A stretch of 7,149 nt of DNA from J013 sp038521775. GTDB lineage: Bacteria; Pseudomonadota; Alphaproteobacteria; Rhodobacterales; Rhodobacteraceae. Numbering within the stretch: the stretch's first letter is position 1; the number at the start of each line of letters is the position of its first letter. The position numbers were made by a program, and so were the translations under genes. The notes under the pieces are model-generated. The model searched no databases, was not told the origin of the DNA, and worked only from the letters and a program-made list of their open reading frames with translations. The stretch covers positions 1 to 7,149 of the forward strand of contig JBCBKN010000244.1 of the NCBI GenBank assembly GCA_038521775.1, written 5' to 3'. Below, piece after piece: positions 3,443 through 7,149 of this stretch.

Positions 3443-6403
3443 TCAGCGATCCGCCGAGGGGCTCTTGCCTTCGGCAGCACAGCGCGTCTCATAGCCCCGA
3501 ACGGGCCGTCCATTCTGGTCGCGACGGCAGCTCGACGGGCCGATCGAGCGGGTGCTCTGCCGGATCGAGCTCCACAGACGCTCCGTCCGGGTGGCGATGC
3601 GCGGCGTGGGCGGCACATAGCGGTCATTCGTCTCATCTTCCAGACGCGCCTTCTGTGCGGCGTTCAGATAGCCCGTCGCCTCGAACCCCCGCGCGGTCTG
3701 CCATTCCGTGATCGCGGTGCGGGTGGCCGGACCGAACAAGCCATCCACACCCTTGGGGTCAAAGCCCGCCAGACGCAGCCGGCGTTGGATCTCCTTGCGG
3801 TCATTGCGCACCAGGGCAAGCAGCGCTTCCTGCCGCTCGGGGTCGATGTCGGAGTAATCGGGAGGCGCCGGCCAGGCATGGTGCAGCCGATTGGCGACCG
3901 TCTCGTCGCGGCTCAGATGCGCCGTGGTGGTCCAGGGACCGGCCGGCGTCTCGGCCCAGGCATAAAGCGCGCCACTGTCTTGCAGCGGGGAGAGACGGAC
4001 CCAGCCGGCCGCTTCGCAGCCGCCATTTGGATAGGGCCGTTCGCGAAAGATCACGCCGTCGGGCTGCGCGGCAATCGGCTCCAGCACCCCACCGCAGCGC
4101 GACAGGGCATGGTTGAAAAAGATCCGTGCACCGGCGCGCCGGATGACAACCGGCACCGGCTGGGCGCGCGGCGTGACGATCTGGCCCGAGAGGCCGCTGT
4201 CGAGCAGGCCCTCGAGCAACTCGACGCCCTGCGACATGGCGGCGCGCTCGGCCGGCTGGCCAAGCAGCTTGGCGTGATGCTCCAACCCGTCCATCCAGGG
4301 CGGGGCCGGCAGAGCGGCCTGCGGCGGCAACTCGGCCTCGGAACGGCTGGGCTGGGCCAAGACCGGCTCTCCGGTGAGATTGAGGGCGACCGCCTCGGGC
4401 ACCTTTGGCGTTGAGGGAAGCCAGCCATCCGCGCTCGGCCTGGGCTCAATCTGCGCAACGAGGTCACCCGCGGTGACCGGCGTCGGGGTTGCCACCAGCG
4501 GGGTCGCCGCCAGCGGCGTCGCGCGCGGATCATCCGATGCCGTTGTGGCAATCGGGGCCGGGGCCGGCGGCACGGCACGCGCGGCCGGGCTGTCGGAGGG
4601 ATCGCGCGGGCTGGTCATCGCCGTCGTCTCAGGCGTGGCGGAGAGGGGCGCCGAAGGGCTCGAACGGGCCGGCTCGGGCGCTTCGGCGACGGACCAATTG
4701 TCCGCGGCAAGCGGCATGCCGGCCAACGAGCGGGCAGGCTCGACCCCGCCGGGCGCCTCAACCGGCGCAGGAACATCGGCAACGGCCGGATCGACCGGCG
4801 ACGCCGCCGGTGAATGCGGCGACTGTTGTGCCTTCACCCGTGCCGAGGGCCGCTCATCGTTGAGCTTGGCGGTCGCCAGCGTTTTCCGGCGCTCTTCCTT
4901 CGCTCCGGGCTTGGGATTTGCCAGGACAGGCGCAGGCGCAACCGCGTCTTCGGTCTTCTGAACCGGCGCCAATTCGGGCCCGGTCTCCCGCGCCGTCTCT
5001 GTCGTCCGATCCGGCGGCGACATAACCGTTTGCACGGTCTCTTTGGGTTCGACCTCGGTGGGTTGGGCCTCAGTAGGTTCGACGGGTCGATCCGCGGGGT
5101 CGACCGCCACGCCCTCTTGAGGCTTTGGCGCGGGCGAAGCGGGTGCGGAAACGAGAGGCGTTGGGACAGCCTGCACAGTGTTTGGCGATGGAGCGGGTGC
5201 GGCGGCAATCTCGGCGCGCAGGATGTAGCCGCCGGCGGCAAGCTCGGGCGTTTGCTGCGCCGCCGGCCCGGCAACCGTCACGCCGACATAGGCGCCGCCA
5301 GCAAGCAGACACAGCGCGGCGGTCGAGGCGGCCAGGTTGCGCCACACGCGTCGGCTGCGCGCCGGCGGGGCGCTGCGCGCAACCGCAGGGCGCGTGGAGT
5401 GGGACGGGTGGGCCGTGAGGCGTGGCCCCTTGGGCAGCACCACGGTGGCGTCCTCATCCGTGGCAAAGAGAGGCGCCCGCGCGGACAAGTCGGGTGCGTC
5501 CTTTGCCGACGCACGCGCCCGTGGCCGCGATGCCAGATAGCCCGGCAAGCGCTGCGGGTCGGCTTCGGCCTCCGATGGCGCGGCGGCGGCTGGGGTCGTA
5601 CCGTTCTGCGCCGCGACCGGTGGTGTCGGCGCGGCCAGACTTACCGGCAAGGGCGGCGCTGGGGCCGCATTCGGGGGAGCGACAGTTGGGGGGGCGACAG
5701 TTGGGGCTGTGGTCGAGGTTGCAGACGCCCCCTGCAGCAGGCTCTTTTCAACCAGAGCCTTCAGCCGGCGCGGGTTGCCGCCCGTGGCCTCATAGAGGTC
5801 TTGAAGACGCTGCGCGGTCAGCCCGCCCGGAAGGCCCCGTCCGGCCACCCGGCCATGCACAAAGGCGTCGCTTTCCTCGCGGGTCATCGGCGACAGATCG
5901 ATCGTGGCGTCCGGCCCGACCTCCGGTGCCAGGGCGCGCAGCCTTTGCGCCATCTCCGGCCCACCGATCACCAGCCCATACAGCGCCGGTCCAGCCTCGC
6001 CGTCTTGCTCGCGCAGGAAGGTCGCGAACCGGCCCAGGGTCGCATCATCGAGACTGTCGGCCGCATCGCAGATCAGGAGCAGAGCGGCTGTCTCGCCGCC
6101 GGAGGGTGCGGCAAGCCGCGCCGCAATCGCCCCTTCGAAATGCCCGGCAACATCCGTGCCGCGCCACCAGAACCCGTGATGCAGCACATCAAAGCCCGGC
6201 GGAGGGGTGTCGACCAGGGCCGAGGCGACCAGCGACTTGCCGATCCCGGCCGCACCGTTGAGACAGATCAGGTGATGCCCGCTGGCCAGCGCTGTCTTGA
6301 TGCGCGTCAGCGCCCCGCTTTGACCGGCAAACAGGCGCTGCGCCGCCTGGCCCGCGCCTGCGGGACCGATCTGCGCGCCGAATGCGCCTGCACCCTGAAC
6401 CAT
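3443..6403 (-). CDS. ExeA/DamX-like AAA+ ATPase with single membrane segment and peptidoglycan-binding domain
   Basis: A 986-residue, probably bitopic inner-membrane protein. Residues about 20-225 are an AAA+ ATPase: Walker A GAAGIGKS (50-57), Walker B LLLICDAAD (108-116), LVIGGPEMAQRL (144-155) matching the GQPEL segment of ExeA, and sensor-2-like GGNPRRL (208-214). A Pro/Ala-rich stretch leads to basic RSRRVWR and one hydrophobic segment (about 357-378). A long Pro/Ala/Thr-rich linker (about 400-695) follows. Residues about 700-850 look folded but unassigned and hold Cys770 and Cys796. A peptidoglycan_binding_1 domain (about 868-922; EIQRRLRLAGFDPKGVDGLF) follows, then a basic tail with Cys959 and Cys975. 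ExeA of Aeromonas has the same order of ATPase, membrane segment and wall-binding domain and helps pass the type II secretin through the wall; DamX-like proteins act at division. The start at 6403 has GAGG (6413-6410) 6 bp upstream and no in-frame alternative nearby. A role at the cell wall is inferred; the exact process is unknown. Confidence 0.85.
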   Translation of the reverse strand: MVQGAGAFGAQIGPAGAGQAAQRLFAGQSGALTRIKTALASGHHLICLNGAAGIGKSLVASALVDTPPPGFDVLHHGFWWRGTDVAGHFEGAIAARLAAPSGGETAALLLICDAADSLDDATLGRFATFLREQDGEAGPALYGLVIGGPEMAQRLRALAPEVGPDATIDLSPMTREESDAFVHGRVAGRGLPGGLTAQRLQDLYEATGGNPRRLKALVEKSLLQGASATSTTAPTVAPPTVAPPNAAPAPPLPVSLAAPTPPVAAQNGTTPAAAAPSEAEADPQRLPGYLASRPRARASAKDAPDLSARAPLFATDEDATVVLPKGPRLTAHPSHSTRPAVARSAPPARSRRVWRNLAASTAALCLLAGGAYVGVTVAGPAAQQTPELAAGGYILRAEIAAAPAPSPNTVQAVPTPLVSAPASPAPKPQEGVAVDPADRPVEPTEAQPTEVEPKETVQTVMSPPDRTTETARETGPELAPVQKTEDAVAPAPVLANPKPGAKEERRKTLATAKLNDERPSARVKAQQSPHSPAASPVDPAVADVPAPVEAPGGVEPARSLAGMPLAADNWSVAEAPEPARSSPSAPLSATPETTAMTSPRDPSDSPAARAVPPAPAPIATTASDDPRATPLAATPLVATPTPVTAGDLVAQIEPRPSADGWLPSTPKVPEAVALNLTGEPVLAQPSRSEAELPPQAALPAPPWMDGLEHHAKLLGQPAERAAMSQGVELLEGLLDSGLSGQIVTPRAQPVPVVIRRAGARIFFNHALSRCGGVLEPIAAQPDGVIFRERPYPNGGCEAAGWVRLSPLQDSGALYAWAETPAGPWTTTAHLSRDETVANRLHHAWPAPPDYSDIDPERQEALLALVRNDRKEIQRRLRLAGFDPKGVDGLFGPATRTAITEWQTARGFEATGYLNAAQKARLEDETNDRYVPPTPRIATRTERLWSSIRQSTRSIGPSSCRRDQNGRPVRGYETRCAAEGKSPSADR
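5680..5709 (-). repeat. 15-bp coding duplication with a G7 tract in the ATPase linker
   Basis: CGACAGTTGGGG occurs at 5680-5691 and 5695-5706, 15 bp apart, and encodes the repeated peptide TVAPPTVAPP in the Pro-rich segment before the membrane helix. Between the copies the plus strand has seven consecutive G (5688-5694; C7 in the coding strand). Such a homopolymer is prone to slippage, which here would truncate the protein before its membrane segment. Confidence 0.6.
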
Positions 6404-6532
6404 CTGACACCTCGCCTCGGCATCAGCACATGCCGTGCTGCCTGCCGCGCCCCGCGCCGCCTACCCCGGGCGAGGACCTGTCGAACCGGCGCTCCACGCA
6501 CCCATTATGCCGCACCCCATACGCTGGCGCGA

Positions 6533-6561
6533 TACGTTCACAAGTTATGTCGAAGTTGCAA
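6533..6561 (-). promoter_or_regulatory. Possible promoter of the ATPase gene
   Basis: On the minus strand, TTGCAA (6561-6556, within CTTGCAA as in the tRNA promoters) is followed after 17 bp by AACGTA (6538-6533), a poor -10 box. It sits in the A/T-richer patch and would leave a leader of about 120 nt before the ATG at 6403. The call rests on position and the -35 box; the -10 match is weak. Confidence 0.22.
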
Positions 6562-6652
6562 GAAACCTACATGATTTTTCTGCAGTGCGAAAGGCATGGG
6601 TCGTGCAGATTGGGGCAGAAATGTGACCTGGCACACACAGTGCCCATGCCCC

Positions 6653-6668
6653 GGGCGGTGTGCCGCCC
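6653..6668. other. 6-bp GC hairpin with tetraloop, no T-run
   Basis: GGGCGG (6653-6658) and CCGCCC (6663-6668) pair perfectly around the four bases TGTG. On neither strand is it followed by a run of T, so it is not a typical intrinsic terminator. It may be an operator-like palindrome or a leader structure. It lies about 250 bp upstream of the ATPase start. Confidence 0.45.
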
Positions 6669-6893
6669 AAATAAGCAGCTTTTGGGCGTGGTCTGATCGT
6701 TGCCCGCCCACCGGGCTCACCCCGCGAGACGTGGCTGATTCCAAAACTAAAGAAGGTTGATGAAGAGTTGGTTTTCGGTGAATTTATCGCACTTCCGACC
6801 AAACCTGTCGATATTGCCTATGGCACCCGACCGCCCCGTCCCGGTGAGGCCCGAGACCCCGCCTGGCTGTGTCTCCACCAGGTCTGGCCAGCC

Positions 6894-6920
6894 AAAAAAA
6901 CGCCAGTCCTGCCTGCGGCG
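6894..6920 (-). terminator. Weak candidate terminator after the permease gene
   Basis: Read on the minus strand, CGCCG and TGGCG can form a 5-bp stem (one G-T pair, about 10-base loop, 6920-6901), followed directly by seven T (6900-6894). The position, 80 to 105 bp after the permease stop, fits the end of that transcript. The stem is short, so efficiency is doubtful. Confidence 0.33.
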
Positions 6921-6999
6921 GCACCGGCACCATGGCCGCGAACGCGTCGCTCACGAAAACCCTATCGGAACTGCCCGGCCGAAGGACTGAGGATGCGCG

Positions 7000-7149
7000 C
7001 TAAACCCGCCAGCGCAGGATGCGCCGCTCCAACACTCCAACCGCGGCACTGACCAGCACCCCCAGCAGCGACAGGATCACCACGCCCGCGAAAAGCCGCT
7101 CCAGATCGTAAAGCGCGCCTGCCTCATTGATGTAGGCGCCAATGCCATA
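7000..7149 (-). CDS. ABC transporter permease, NitT/TauT (SsuC-like) type, C-terminal 49 residues
   Basis: The gene enters from the right edge and ends at a TAG (7002-7000). The visible tail begins YGIGAYINEAGALYDLERLF, continues as a hydrophobic helix (AGVVILSLLGVLVSAAVG), and ends in the basic ERRILRWRV. This is the standard C-terminus of binding-protein-dependent permeases of the nitrate/taurine/sulfonate type: the last periplasmic loop with G(L/I)G and an aromatic/acidic segment, the last membrane helix, then ERR-x-LxW facing the cytoplasm. Such permeases import small organic solutes such as sulfonates, taurine or thiamine-precursor pyrimidines together with an ATPase and a binding protein. 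Those genes and the EAA loop lie outside the window, so the substrate cannot be named. Confidence 0.82.
   Translation of the reverse strand, partial: YGIGAYINEAGALYDLERLFAGVVILSLLGVLVSAAVGVLERRILRWRV

Larger units (their letters stand above)
6404..6999. other. 596-bp gap without a convincing gene
   Basis: The gap separates the start of the ATPase gene from the stop of the permease gene; both are on the minus strand. Short open frames exist on both strands, but none has a good ribosome binding site together with a protein-like composition. The segments around 6530-6620 and 6730-6820 are clearly richer in A/T than the flanking genes and probably hold the ATPase promoter. A strong small hairpin (6653-6668) and an A7 run with a weak stem (6894-6920) are listed separately. 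I recognise no riboswitch or tRNA here. Confidence 0.6.

Noticed and set aside
3365..4414. Plus-strand open frame of 349 codons
   Set aside because: It is antisense to the C-terminal half of the ATPase, including its recognisable peptidoglycan-binding domain; no family features of its own.
4814..6574. Plus-strand open frame of 586 codons
   Set aside because: It is antisense to the ATPase gene with a very Arg-rich, low-information product; the minus-strand frame has Walker motifs and a wall-binding domain.
6622..6639. TGTGACCTGGCACACA resembling a Crp binding site
   Set aside because: Only the left half matches TGTGA; the right half is not the expected TCACA at the right spacing.
6538..6802. 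Two minus-strand open frames (68 and 85 codons) upstream of the ATPase
   Set aside because: No family features and no convincing ribosome binding site; they cross the 6-bp hairpin and A/T-rich promoter-like stretch.
6757..7052. Two overlapping plus-strand open frames (77 and 94 codons) in the right-hand gap
   Set aside because: Both are Pro/Arg-rich without motifs, and the longer one runs antisense into the clearly recognisable permease tail.

Overview
This is a GC-rich bacterial window whose gene content and tRNA sequences fit an alphaproteobacterium. A Rhodobacteraceae-type organism is my best guess, from overall similarity and not from a search. Four regions can be told apart.

(1) Positions 1-556 look like the end of an integrated element. 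They hold the C-terminal part of a tyrosine recombinase, a small ORF of unknown function that starts 1 bp after the recombinase stop, and a perfect 12-bp tandem repeat. The recombinase runs toward the 3' end of a tRNA-Pro(CGG) gene on the opposite strand. This is the usual geometry of a genomic island or prophage inserted into a tRNA 3' end, so the element should extend to the left of the window.

(2) Positions 557-913 carry tRNA-Pro(CGG) on the minus strand and tRNA-Gln(TTG) on the plus strand. They are transcribed divergently from two promoter-like elements that both have a CTTGCA-type -35 box and a 17-bp spacer. An 8-bp inverted repeat lies between them. After tRNA-Gln come five degenerate 15-bp units and a short hairpin.

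(3) Positions 914-3328, plus strand: a short Crp/Fnr-type regulator followed 72 bp later by a 583-residue CocE/NonD-type alpha/beta hydrolase. They probably form one transcription unit, with the regulator possibly controlling the hydrolase. The substrate cannot be read from the sequence.

(4) Positions 3443-7149, minus strand: a 986-residue protein with an ExeA/DamX-like architecture, meaning an N-terminal AAA+ ATPase, one membrane segment, a very long Pro/Ala-rich linker, a cysteine-containing unassigned region and a C-terminal peptidoglycan-binding domain. No secretion genes are visible next to it. Upstream is about 600 bp without a convincing gene. The window ends in the last 49 residues of an ABC transporter permease of the NitT/TauT (SsuC-like) kind.

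The most interesting items are the ExeA-like ATPase outside a type II secretion cluster, and the island junction with its variant recombinase, which has Lys in place of the usual box II Arg. I saw no CRISPR array, insertion sequence, rRNA or clearly new defence system.
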